Below are positions 12,875-23,789 of a stretch of 64,000 nt of DNA, one piece after another. This DNA comes from Synaphobranchus kaupii. Taxonomy: Eukaryota; Chordata; Actinopteri; Anguilliformes; Synaphobranchidae. The stretch is from contig CM056377.1 of NCBI GenBank assembly GCA_029718625.1, positions 104,978,585-105,042,584 on the forward strand, in the 5' to 3' direction. Numbering within the stretch: the first letter of the stretch is position 1; each line of letters opens with the position of its first letter. The position numbers were made by a program, and so were the translations under genes. The notes under the pieces were generated by a model. The model saw only the letters and a list, made by a program, of their open reading frames with translations, was not told where the DNA came from and made no database searches.

Positions 12875-13401
12875 CCCTTTCATGCATGGAGTCCACTACA
12901 GTGAACAGGCTTTTCAAAGTCTATTTGAACATAGTCAAAAACAGTTGTGATCTCCAAAAAATATCAGAGCAGATTCCTTGCACCTTTGCCTAAATTTTGA
13001 TATGCTCCATCTTGTTACATTTTATTGGCTTTTCTAGTTTTGATACAGTGAAGGTCAAAATGGCAGGTGGAAGTGGAAACATACAAACTCCCTCTGGTGT
13101 AGCTGTGAAAACCTTCTATTCCTAGAGAACAGAGCATGTTAAAAATATATATTCTTATTAGGGAAGATGCAAGGAGCAGAATTAGTTATATTTGTAACAA
13201 AAAATTACCGTAGTTCTTGTATTGTATACAAAAAACCTTCTGAAGTGGACATCATGCATTGAGTTGTAATCTGCATGTGTGGTCTATGTTTTCAAGGGGC
13301 CATTTGGGGCACATTTCTGTGACCTAGGCGGGTGAAACACATGCGGAGTTTGATGTGAAAAAAATATTGCTCTGTTTTGTAATAATTCATGCATGAAAGG
13401 G
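12875..13401 (+). mobile_element. piggyBac-type MITE (527 bp)
   Basis: The element has perfect 14-bp terminal inverted repeats (CCCTTTCATGCATG at 12875-12888; its reverse complement at 13388-13401) and is flanked on both sides by TTAA (12871-12874 and 13402-13405). A TTAA target duplication with CCC...GGG termini is the hallmark of the piggyBac superfamily. There is no transposase frame inside, so it is non-autonomous. The orientation shown is arbitrary. Confidence 0.85.
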
Positions 13402-13405
13402 TTAA

Positions 13406-16400
13406 GGGAAAAAAACATACGATTATCAAAAACAAGTTTTATTCTGTAGACACTGCAAAAATGTACAAATGTGCAAAAGTTTGAGAGGAAACAGCTGACA
13501 TTTCAGTCCTGTAGGAAAATCATCAGGACTCACGGAGTTAAACAGCCAAGACACATACAGATTTAGCATATTATTAATCTCTACAGGACTTAAGTATTTA
13601 GAGACAATTGCCAGCCATTATCCAACACACACGTTTCTCCAGCAGCTGTTGTTTTGCCTATGCTGTTTCTAAAACCTTAGGTACCCTGCCTAACATTGGC
13701 CTAACATCTCCTCAGGCTGGTAACCAGCTGCTATACTACTCTGGGGAACCTATCTCCCTCATTTTTATAAATTCCTGTTGTCACTGTCTTTTCTTTTACA
13801 GTTGACCAGGCTCCTTCTATTCTTGCACATAAATCCTGACTGAGTTCACTCTACTGCTCATTCCCCTCTCCCCAGAGGGGCCCTGGCGGCCGCCCAGGCC
13901 TTGCGGTGAGATCACCCAAACGGAGCACAACTATAGAGGAGTGCCACCATCCAGATGGCCCTCTCACTTTGACGGCAAACTTCTTAGCAGAACTGTTAGC
14001 TTTCATTGACAAGGCCGTGACTGATTAAGATGCTGAAAGTTTGGGGTTTTGGTAAAGCAGGCTCTGATTATATCTAATGTAAGATTTTTTATTTTTTTTC
14101 TGTCTAATGAAAAAGGAACATCAACGTAGTAAAATGCATGCTGAAGAACTAAATGTGATGAGCAGTAAAAAAAACATGAAAATAGACAGTTTTACACTAT
14201 TCGGAATGTATGCCAAATCCTGCACCTTGTTTCAACCTATTAAAAACCTGAGTGTGCATAAACTTCCAATTATAATGGTATTTACTGGAAATGTAGCGTA
14301 TGGTTTATAAGGGGTTTACAACTTTAGTAGAGGAAAGATTAGAGGAAATGGAGGCCATGGGATCTCGCTCCAGCAATGTGAGAATGTTTGCTGACACTAA
14401 AACCACATGTTTTCAATTTGTTGCCAAAATTAAATTAATTTTTCATATAAACTAAAATGTCTTGGAACCTGCAGCAGTATATCTTCCCATGGAAGGGATT
14501 TAGATATTTGGCTACAAAACCTGAGTAAAATGTATTTGGGAGTTGAACATCAGCGAGATCTGAGGGAGGATGAGCTGATGTGTGTGCTATGTGCATGTTT
14601 AAACCACATGTTTGAGTTTCTGGTTTGATACTCAGTTCATCCAGATTAAATTATTGTCAAGGATCAGGCCATCCTGCATTTGTCCTGCCTTTTGTATCCA
14701 AAGTTTATTACATGCAAATGAATCAGTTTCAACTTCTGCATCTAGTCAGATAACTACATGCAGAAAAGGGATGACCTGAGAACCTGGAGATTCTAGATCA
14801 GTTTTTGCCAATACAATAAAAGAGAGCCAACTGAACTCAAAACTGGGTCAGTGAAGGTATGGAAACATAAATTCGTTTTTCAGGACAGTGGCTCAAAAAG
14901 GTAACCAGAAAACAGGCAGCAATTCCAAATATTTCTATTTTGGATTGTACAGAAAATACAAATATATTATAACTGAAAATACCATTGTGGAAAATATCAT
15001 GTACGATATGCACTTCCATTAAAGTTAACCCCATTGTGTACTGGCTTGAATACTAGCATATTGTAATTACACTTTCATACTGCAAGGCAAGTATAGTATA
15101 CTTTTTACAAAATATCTGTCTGATAATGCAATATATTATCATGCACATATAACATTTTATGAGAAATTTTAAATATGGCAGAGGAATAGGATTATTAGCT
15201 TACTTTCATGTAGCTAAAAACAGTTTAACACAATTATACAAACTGATGTGAATAAAATGGGTAGATAAAAAGTCTTTTTAGAGATGTAAAGTTTTTTTAG
15301 TAATTATATATATGGGATAGATATAGCTAGTGGTATGAGATCAGTTGCTAGAGGGATGACTGGTGCAAGGACAAGTATGTTTGGAAATAATTTGAATTGT
15401 GATATTTGAATGCCCATACCGTTCTGCTTGCCTTAACTCCTACCGGTCACCTGTATTCATTACTCCTGATTAATGAAAATGAATCCAGTTGTGTAGTTAT
15501 AGTTATGTAGTTAGAGGATGGAGCAAAAACCAGGCTCATCTCTGGCACTTCAGGACCAGGGTTGCCTACCCCTGCAATAAACAGTGAGTAAATGAAAGCA
15601 GACCAGGCTCAGACTTTTTATTATCCATCAAATACTTCTGATTAAGCTCAGATGAAACAAATAGCAGAAATGTCACTGGCACTCCAGGACCAGGACTGCC
15701 TACCCCTGGTTTATTGTCTTGTAACATACTAATGCTTACACCAGTAGTATTATAGCTATATCAAGTCCATGCTCCGCATCAGTGAAAGTGGGTTAATAGT
15801 TTAAATTTACAAGAGGATAAAGCTGTATTGGATCATTTATGAAGCTCATGTCTTAAAGGGTAACAAAACACGCTGGTTTCGCTAGACCCTGCCCCCTTTT
15901 TAAATTCGAAAAATGCCAAAATCTGGGCGTGATAAGGTAATAATATAGGGGCTGAGCTCCAGGTTTCAAACCACGCCCCAGCTATTTTTTTTTCACTAGT
16001 AGCCAAATCACACTACCTGCAAGATATCAACAATATTGGTTTCCATATGTGGCCACTGCACTGAACTCTCCAAGGTCTCGTACACAGACTACACACTGGC
16101 ACTAAAACCCGTTTCGAAAACTGTCAAATCCACACTGTCAGGGGTTTCGAAAACATTTTAATTTAAAACCCCTCGGAGCTGGGATCTTAACTGGTTTTAG
16201 CCGTCAGTGTGTAGCCTACAGGATCGGTTGTCAAAACCGACCTTTAGAATAATTTTGCTTGTGTCATAAATAACTTAGTAGCTTACAGTTCCATTGGTGG
16301 TAAGCTACTCGCAAATTCCGTGGGAATTTCAAACATCTTCACAAAGTTAATTTGACAGTTGAACGTTGTTTATTTGATCATTATATAATTTTATCTCTAT

Positions 16401-18456
16401 ATTATGACTGCCAATCGTGGTTCAATTTGGAAGGAGGATGATACGTATGTACACCACTTGATCGCGGCAAATGTTGTTTATTTTGTCGATATGGATACCA
16501 AGGAACGCAAAATATCAAATCGGTTGTCAAGGAAACGAGCATCGCAGAGAATTCTAAAACTACAGAATGCCTGCAAGTAATGTGTAGCCTACTTTGTGTA
16601 CTACAGGTCAAGGTAGCGAAAACCTCAAAACTAAAACGTTTCAGAAACATTTAGAAACTAAAACCCCAGTGTTTACGAGGCCCAAGAGAGAATGTCTGTT
16701 GTAGGGACGTACGTTGCAAAGGTAGACGTGTACCATGCATAGGCTATAGGCTACTACAACTCCTGGCTCAACTATTTGACCCAACCCCCCCCCCCCCCCC
16801 CTTTCTGCAGGAAATACCACATATAGCAATAAAACATAAATTCAACAATATTTTTTAAAAGTGACTTAATTAACCAACAAAATGTATCTCGTCAACAGTC
16901 AGCACTGCAGCTCACACTGAACGGTGTTGTGCAGCGCGAGTAATAATTTGTTTACAAAAAATATTCAACAAATTGACATGAACAGGCCAGCAAGGGTACA
17001 GTGTGGACAACTGATCTACTTTACTTACCTCGCCAGAATGTAAAATGTAGTTATGTTTTAACATAGAAATACAGGAAATATCCACACTTGCATGCAACGC
17101 AGAGAGCAGGTCCCTGTCAGATACACAGTTTTCATATGCTGTAGGCTATGCTATATATATATATTTTTTAAATGTACTAGCTACTTGCTAAGCGAGACTG
17201 AAAAACGAACTATCAAAAAACAAGGGACGGTGTGTGTATATGTACCATAATGTCAGCTATTTAGCTAGCTAGTTAGTTACACCTCAAATCATACACAGAA
17301 AAGCCTATGAAAATACAGCTAATACGACGGCAAAAATAAAAATATATTTATTCCGACGGCAAGTTCGTCCTGCCGTCGGCGGTTTTGCTGTCGACTGCCA
17401 TGTTGCCGTTGTTGTCTCATTGAAAAGAATGACATCCGGTTTTGTCCTGCCGTCTGCTGTGTTCATTATTAAATAAGAAATGTGTGTTGAATTAAGGGGA
17501 AATGACGTCTCACCCTCTTTACAGTATATGGCAAATGGCCCTCTGTATGAAATTAGCTACAGCCAGGCCTTTTCTCTTTTATCTTAGATATTATTATATA
17601 TACATATAGATAGATTATATTATTATCCATTAGTAGATATTATTAACTTGCCATTATTGTTTTGTGGGGTTTGTTTTCTCATACTTTTCAATTTACCTTT
17701 TTTGTTAAGTATGTTGATTGATGTTGAATGATTACAGCTCATTATGTAAAACTTCATAGTAGACTTGTAAATTGAAAAATTACAACTGCAAATGGTAATG
17801 AGTTTTGTCCTGGGAGAGGTTTTAAGGTATATATGAACACATATTCTAGTTTTCTAGTTAATATCATTATTTTATGTCTACATAAAAATGACTCATTAGA
17901 CAACTGGTTGCAAAGGCGTGCATCCCTGCATTTGGCATTTCTAGTTTACTGCACTTAAATACAAAGAAAGTTATACAATGGTCTGGATTTAAACTCATAA
18001 TCTTTACTTACAAATAGATGCACTGCTTATTTTATTTTCAAATGATAATCCTTCTTCTTCTTATTCATATTCTTGCCATTGCATCACACTGAAACAAACA
18101 CATGTGTTATATTGCTAGCACTAGACCTGCATACTGATGAAAGTGACACTTTGCCTGCAGCAAAAAAAGAAGGGAACATGTAATCTTTTGTTCCGGTTAC
18201 AAAATGGCGCAGAATGGTGCAAATGAACATTCAATGTGAAAACAACAAATCAAATCACACACAGGATCATTTCTCATGATTAAGACTTCATGACTACACA
18301 GCCTGGCTGCTCAAAAAGAAAATTGCCTGCAATTTCACCTACCACAATTAAAGGTTTTTATCAAACGTGTGATGAATTCCTGTACAGAATATTATATACA
18401 ATATAAACTATATCTTTATTTATCTATATTTTATGGGAACCAAAACCTAAACACAT
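13406..18456. other. Noncoding stretch with scattered repeat fragments
   Basis: No gene recognised. Contents noted: a GC-rich patch with splice-like signals (13868-13915); two related fragments near 15540-15575 and 15677-15714 (each with CAGGACCAGG then GCCTACCCCTG), which look like pieces of a dispersed fish repeat; a region 16070-16690 with loosely inverted ends (GGTCTCGTACACA... and ...GTGTTTACGAGGCC) that may be an old DNA transposon; a 17-base C run at 16785-16801; and GACGGCA/TGCCGTC-rich sequence at 17330-17460. Confidence 0.4.
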
Positions 18457-18480
18457 ACACACACACACACACACACACAC
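18457..18480. repeat. (AC)n microsatellite
   Basis: About 12 uninterrupted AC dinucleotides. Confidence 0.95.
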
Positions 18481-18768
18481 GGTACAATTATCATACTGTT
18501 GAGTGATAATGCTTCCTAATAGTTCTGAAGTGCACTTTCCACACTGTAAAATTATTTAAATGTTATTTATATGAAAAAAAGATGTTAAAAAGCTATCCTG
18601 GCATGTATTTGACAATATAATGGATTCCATTAGAGAAAATTAGCCTACCTTTTTACTTTTAATTTTAAATCTAGACAGATGAGCTACTTGGGAGAGACAC
18701 TTCAAAAGGTATGCTTTAGTGCATGAATAGAATTACGTTTTCAAACGGAAAATAAAACAAGCAATGTA

Positions 18769-19685
18769 CAGATCCTTTCCAAAAAATTAGAATATCATGG
18801 AAAAGTTTTTTTTTTTCCATAATTCCATTCAAAAAGTGAAACTTTCATAGATTATAGATTCATTACACACAAAGTGAAATATTTCTAGCCTTTATTTGTT
18901 TCATTTTTCATAATTTTGGCTTACAGCTCCAGAAAACCCCCAAAACAGTATTTCAAGAAATTAGAATAGTGTGTCGAAAATCAGCATTTACTTCAGTTAT
19001 TTCAGAGAATGAATGTTTTAGACTGAGTGTCACACTATCATCTAATTTACTCAAAACACCTGCAAAATTTATCTCAGTTTGGTTCAGTATGGGGAAGACT
19101 GCAGACTTGACAATTGGCCAGAAGACCATCATTGACACCCTCCAGAAGATGGGTAAACCACAAAAGGTCATCGCTAAGGAGGCTGGCTGTTCACAGAGTG
19201 CAATGTCCAAGCATATCAATAGAAAGTTTAGTGGAAGGGAAAAATGTGGCAGGAGAAGGTGCACAAGCAAAAGAGATTACCGTAGGCTTCAGCGGATTGT
19301 CAAGCAAAGACGATTCCAAAATTTGGCGGAGATGCAGAGGGAGTGGACTGAGGCTGGAGTCAGTGCTCCAAAAACCACCACGTACAGACGTATCCGGGAC
19401 ATGGGCTACAACTGTCTGATTCCTCGAGTCAAGCCACTCCACTCATTCTCTGAAATAACTGAAGTAAATGCTGATTTTCGACACACTATTCTAATTTCTT
19501 GAAATACTGTTTTGGGGGTTTTCTGGAGCTGTAAGGCAAAATTATGAAAAATGAAACAAATAAAGGCTAGAAATATTTCACTTTGTGTGTAATGAATCTA
19601 TAATCTATGAAAGTTTCACTTTTTGAATGGAATTATGGAAAAAAAAAACTTTTCCATGATATTCAAATTTTTTGGAAAGGATCTG
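18769..19685 (+). mobile_element. Internally deleted Tc1-like transposon, copy 1 (917 bp)
   Basis: The element begins CAGATCCTTTCC, ends GGAAAGGATCTG, and is flanked by TA on both sides (18767-18768 and 19686-19687), as expected for Tc1/mariner. The terminal inverted repeats are long, about 243 bp (18769-19012 and 19443-19685). Between them is a short region encoding only the N-terminal DNA-binding part of a Tc1 transposase. A second copy with the same internal deletion is at 61670-62588, so this is an established non-autonomous family and not a one-off deletion. Confidence 0.9.
19089..19502 (+). CDS. Truncated Tc1 transposase: N-terminal DNA-binding domains only
   Basis: From the ATG at 19089 (MGKTADLTIG) the frame runs 137 residues to a stop at 19502. 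Residues ~8-50 form the first helix-turn-helix of the paired-like Tc1 DNA-binding region (KVIAKEAGCSQSAMSKHI). GRRRCTSKRD follows as a GRRR-type linker, then a second helix-turn-helix ending TTTYRRIRDMGYN. Family transposases then continue about 200 residues into the DDE catalytic domain; here the frame jumps directly into the 3' inverted repeat, which supplies the last ~20 residues. The product could bind the element ends but could not cut. The frame also extends upstream to 18969 through the 5' repeat. The copy at 61990-62403 keeps the frame with few changes. Expression is not shown. Confidence 0.7.
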   Translation: MGKTADLTIGQKTIIDTLQKMGKPQKVIAKEAGCSQSAMSKHINRKFSGREKCGRRRCTSKRDYRRLQRIVKQRRFQNLAEMQREWTEAGVSAPKTTTYRRIRDMGYNCLIPRVKPLHSFSEITEVNADFRHTILIS

Positions 19686-19738
19686 TATAAGCATGCCATA
19701 TACAATCTGTGATATAAGATATTCATGCTATGTATCCA

Positions 19739-20689
19739 GGGGCCTCATTTATAAAATGGTCTTACGATCTAATTGTATCTTTAGTAGTGGCTTACGTAGA
19801 AAACCACAAGGAAGTGTTATTTATAAAATCTCACTTTGACGTGTATTTGATCATATCTCTATATAAAGTTTCCACTAGACCTGCTGGCTATGTGGAGGTG
19901 GAATAGAATAGAATAGAATAACTTTTATTTAAAGGGAACTTCAGTTGTAGCCACCAGCAACAACAAAAAAGACATAGACAGTTGGGCAGACCCACAACAC
20001 ACAAACAAACATATAACATGCCAATATATATACAGCCAAACGTCATGATTAAAATAGCCCCCGCTGTCCCGAGATGTCCAATGTCATCAACCAGTCCAAC
20101 ACACAACTCCGCTTCGGCGCCTCCACGATTTTCCTTCATAGTCTACATGCAGTGTTGCGGTCTCTGTCCACTGTCGAATTGGAGCTCAGCCTTCCCAGTC
20201 GCCGCCTAACTCCTCCCCCGCATTATCTTCTCCTTTCCCTGGTTACCTTTTGAAGATTGCCCGCAATCCCAAATCAGTTCCGACATTCAACTCCGGTGAA
20301 GAGCGATGGTAAACTCCGTGGCTGCAGCGAACATTTCCGAGTATAATGCGAATGCGTCTCCATGGTGACGACCACAAACAAAATAATCCCCGCTAGACAA
20401 TTCGTCAATATTATAAAAACGAGCAGCAGGAGTGCCCCGAAAAGTCTCCAGTCCGCTTCGCCGTCCCAAAACAGACACACAGCGCATGAAAAAACCAAAA
20501 GACAAAAGCCCGACATTTCAAATAATTTTTTCAAGAGTTTTCCCTCACCTTTGAATTCCCTGGTGTGTGCTGTGGACTGCAAACACGTTGCCATACGGGT
20601 ATGTAAATTGAAGTTCATTCGAGATGTATATATCACAGGTAGGCTACCAAGTTTAAATCCCAAGAATATTTTTTTATAAATGAGGCCCC
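19739..20689 (+). mobile_element. DNA transposon with GGGGCCTCATTTATAAA ends (951 bp)
   Basis: The outer 17 bases at 19739 (GGGGCCTCATTTATAAA) recur exactly as the reverse complement ending at 20689. The flanks do not show a clear target duplication (CCA before, AGA after), so the superfamily is uncertain; Harbinger- or ISL2EU-like are possibilities. The interior has a GAATA pentamer run (19901-19920) and GC-richer sequence with no recognisable protein. Part of the interior (about 20365-20525) recurs at 22905-23055. Confidence 0.65.
20365..20525 (+). repeat. ~160-bp segment shared with 22905-23055
   Basis: Both places read 'attcgtcaatattat', 'aaaacgagcagca', 'gagtgccc', 'gtctccag' (or 'atctccag'), 'cagacacacag' and 'gacaaaagcc' in the same order, with scattered differences. 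This copy lies in the GGGGCCTCATTTATAAA element; the other lies between two Tc1-associated modules. It shows that a fragment of one element has been embedded in another. Confidence 0.75.
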
Positions 20690-22143
20690 AGATCAGGGTC
20701 ACCTCATGATGAACACCTCACACCTTAATACCATATTTTTGAAATGGCATTAAAATGTTCACTATTTGGAACACTTTTGTTATTGGTTGTTGTCAGTCCA
20801 CTTTTAATCTCTCTTGACAGATGTTCACATAAATATGAACATCTGTCGACGCGCATGTAAAAGCTGGCATTACCTAAATTAAAGCAGAGATGAGGGCTGT
20901 GTCTCAAACCGAAGGCAGCTGCCTTGGTGCCTTGGTGCCTTGCTGTCATGTTGACTTGCTCCCTCTGAAGGTACCTCAAAAGGCAACGAATTTGGGACAC
21001 ACTTCGAAGGCAGGATGATGTCACGTGAGATCAGTGTTTACGTTTGTTCATTACGCTAGGTCAGCTTGGTAGCAAGTTAGCTGGCTAGTTACTGGAAAGC
21101 TCACAGAGGCTTAAAAACATCAGCTACAATATTATTTTAAAAACATTATATTACACAATTAAACTTTTTGTAACGATGGCGATAAGATCGGAACGAAATG
21201 GATGAATCAGCTGAGAGAACATAGAGAAAAAACATGAATGTACGAGGAGTAACAAAAACGACGTGGCAGTAAAAAACTATATAACCATGCAACTTCACAC
21301 AGAAGAGGCTAATCTATGCCTTGCAGTAGATGGCCTAACGTTAATAAAAAAAAAATTAAAAAAAGATTAAACATTACACATATAAACACCAAACTGTGTA
21401 GCTAACTCCGTGATAATGTAACTAGGCCTATAAGGTTACCTAGCCATTTATTGCATTTGCATTAATAACAATAATACAATTTAACTTGTAAATTAGCCTA
21501 CTATTTGCAGCCTACGAGGCGGCATAGGCTACGTCTGCCATCCAGTAGTCACAGAAGGAAAGAAAGTAGCTACATTCTGCTTAATTTACTTTATTAATTA
21601 AAGTTATTTTCTCCACTTATTTTCTTGGAACGTTTTGGACTCTGAATTAGCCGGTTATGGAGCAATAGTTAAAAGTTAACGCCGAGTTGAATTCTATATA
21701 GATTTTATATGTTTGATGTGAGTCTTGAAGCTTACCACACTAGAACTGCACCTCCTGTTTCTCTTCTTTCCAGACACGCTGATCGACGTAAGTGGTTGTT
21801 AATTCCAGCTGCAGGTCTATACTACTGGAAGGTTCAAAATTGATCAGATTCGCTGATAGATGGAAGTCTGATATGACTAAAGGGATGCCATCCTCATTAT
21901 CTTCAGGTTCCTCTGAGTTTGGTGATGTATAATTTAGCTATGAAAATCGAAAACATTGCACATAGCCTAATCTTGCAGTCAGGTTTCCAAAATTGTACCT
22001 TCAGCTGCATCATACTGCTGTCGGATACCCAAACTCACCACGACCCTCAAACCTCAGTTCCCTCATAATATTTAAATTGTAGCGCTCTCTCTGATTCGGG
22101 AGGAATAATTTTTAAAATAAGTAGTCTACGGCTGTGACTGAAA
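20690..22143. other. Noncoding stretch
   Basis: No gene recognised. At 20888-21020 a segment starting GCTGTGTCTCAAACCGAAGGCAG and ending near TTGGGACACAC resembles the ends of common fish MITEs, but the boundaries are unclear. The rest is AT-rich. Confidence 0.4.
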
Positions 22144-22460
22144 ATGCCTTGGTGTATTGTTCCTCAGTTCATAAGTGCAAAAGGACATGCGTTCCACAGA
22201 CTTACAAATAAAGATTCGAACATGTGTAGAAATGGCTAATGGCAATTAAAAATTTAAGATATGACATACATACACCTGCAACCGCATTGAAAAATCTCTG
22301 GGTTTGCAGTAAACATTTCTTGAATGAAGACTATACGAACTAGTTTTATGTGCTGAATTTATGGGTACAGAAATGAAGGATACTGTGGAAAACTGCTATG
22401 CTATCTATTTTCACTTGGTCCAAGCCACCGGCGCGTCCCAGAAGTGTCGTTCAGAAAAGA
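22144..22460 (+). pseudogene. THAP-domain relic
   Basis: Starting at ATG 22144 the frame reads MPWCIVPQ, then GHAFHRL, matching the start of THAP zinc-finger domains (Met-Pro, first Cys, later Phe-His). A frameshift near 22236 is needed; the frame from 22239 then gives AIKNL, and LWVCSKHFLNEDY, which is the THAP Cys-x2-His-Phe signature. A stop follows at about 22341, and later sequence still reads LSIFTWSKPPARPRS in another frame, similar to the region after THAP domains in fish proteins. The second Cys of the zinc site appears replaced by Phe. THAP domains occur in host regulators and in P-element-type and other transposases; the dense mobile DNA here favours a transposon origin. Certainly non-functional. 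Confidence 0.6.
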
Positions 22461-22504
22461 GCATATGCTGAGGGATGTTGATTGGATAGCTTATGGAGAC
22501 ACAC

Positions 22505-23787
22505 AGCGGATATCTGACGTATCAAACAAGCCTTAAACCATCACTCTGCTGCCAGATATGCAGTAGATGGATGGATAACTTGAAGGGTTTCTTCTCCTGA
22601 CTTATTTTTCCATAGAGTTCAATTGGAAAATTTGTCAGGAGAAACAACCCTTAAAGTGATCCATCCATATCTACTGCATATCTGGCAGCAGAGTGATGGT
22701 TTGAGGCTCGTTTAATACCTCAGACCCTTGATGACTTACAGCCATTTCACCAACCATGTATACCATACTGTTCCAGCATAATATACAGCTAAATCTAGTC
22801 CCACCCCCCAATTCCCATAGAGATCCATTCAAATGCAGAGAAGTTACAGTATCGCTTGTAAGAGCACCAGAAAATAAGATGAGTCTTTTGATATTGTTGG
22901 GTCACAGACATCATTATCCCGAATATACAATTTGTCAATATTATCAAAACGAGCAGCATGAGTGCCCTGAACAATCTCCAGCCCGCTTCCCCGTCCCACA
23001 ACAGACACACAGTGCATGAAAAAAACTAAAGACAAAAGCCAGACACAACAAAATTTGATGAAATGCAATACATGAATTGTAAAATGGCTGAAAATCATCA
23101 AGGGTCTGAGGTATCAAACAAGCCTCAAACCATCACTCTGCTGCCAGATATGCAGTAGATATGGATGGATCACTTTAAGGGTTGTTTCTCCTGACAAATT
23201 TTCCTATTGAACTCTATGGAAAAATAAGTCAGTTAAGTTATCCATCCATATCGACTGTATTTCTGGCAGTAGAGTGATGATTTAAGGCTTGTCTGATACG
23301 TCAGACCCTTGATGACTTAGAGCCATTTAGCCAACCATGTGTTTCCATACTCTTCCAGTGTAATTTACAGCTAAATCTAGTCCCACCCCCCAATTCCCAT
23401 AGAGATCCATTCAAATGAAGAGACGTTATAGTATCGCTTATAAGAGTACCAGAAAATAAGATATCAAGAGTCTTTTGATGTTGTTGGGTCATAGACATCA
23501 GGAAGTCATGGCATGCAAATGATATGCGACCAAATATTAAAAGTTTAAAGGTACAGTCACCTTAGTGTATGTAAACTTCTGACCCACTGGAATTGTGATA
23601 TAGTGAATTAAAAATTAAATAATCTGTCTGTAAACAATTGTTGGAAAGATTACTTGTGTCATGCACAAAGTAGATGTCCTAACTTACTTGCCAACACTAT
23701 AGTTTGCTAACATGAAATCTGTGGAGTGGTTAAAAATTAGTTTTAATGACTTCAACCTAAGTGTATGTAAACTTCCGACTTCAACTG
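22505..23787 (+). mobile_element. Composite Tc1-associated element with Sleeping Beauty-like right end
   Basis: The right end (about 23545-23787) is the same inverted repeat as at 4385-4618, ending CTTCAACTG followed by TA (23788-23789). No matching left end is visible. The interior holds two copies of the module found at 3690-4385: one at about 22505-22915 and one at about 23095-23545. Between them lies the 160-bp segment shared with 20365-20525. The order suggests nested insertion or rearrangement of non-autonomous Tc1 relatives. No transposase is encoded. Confidence 0.7.
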
Positions 23788-23789
23788 TA

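Noticed and set aside
18953..19270. Minus-strand frames over the twin Tc1 elements (also 61854-62171)
   Set aside because: They are antisense to the recognised helix-turn-helix frame and to the inverted repeats.
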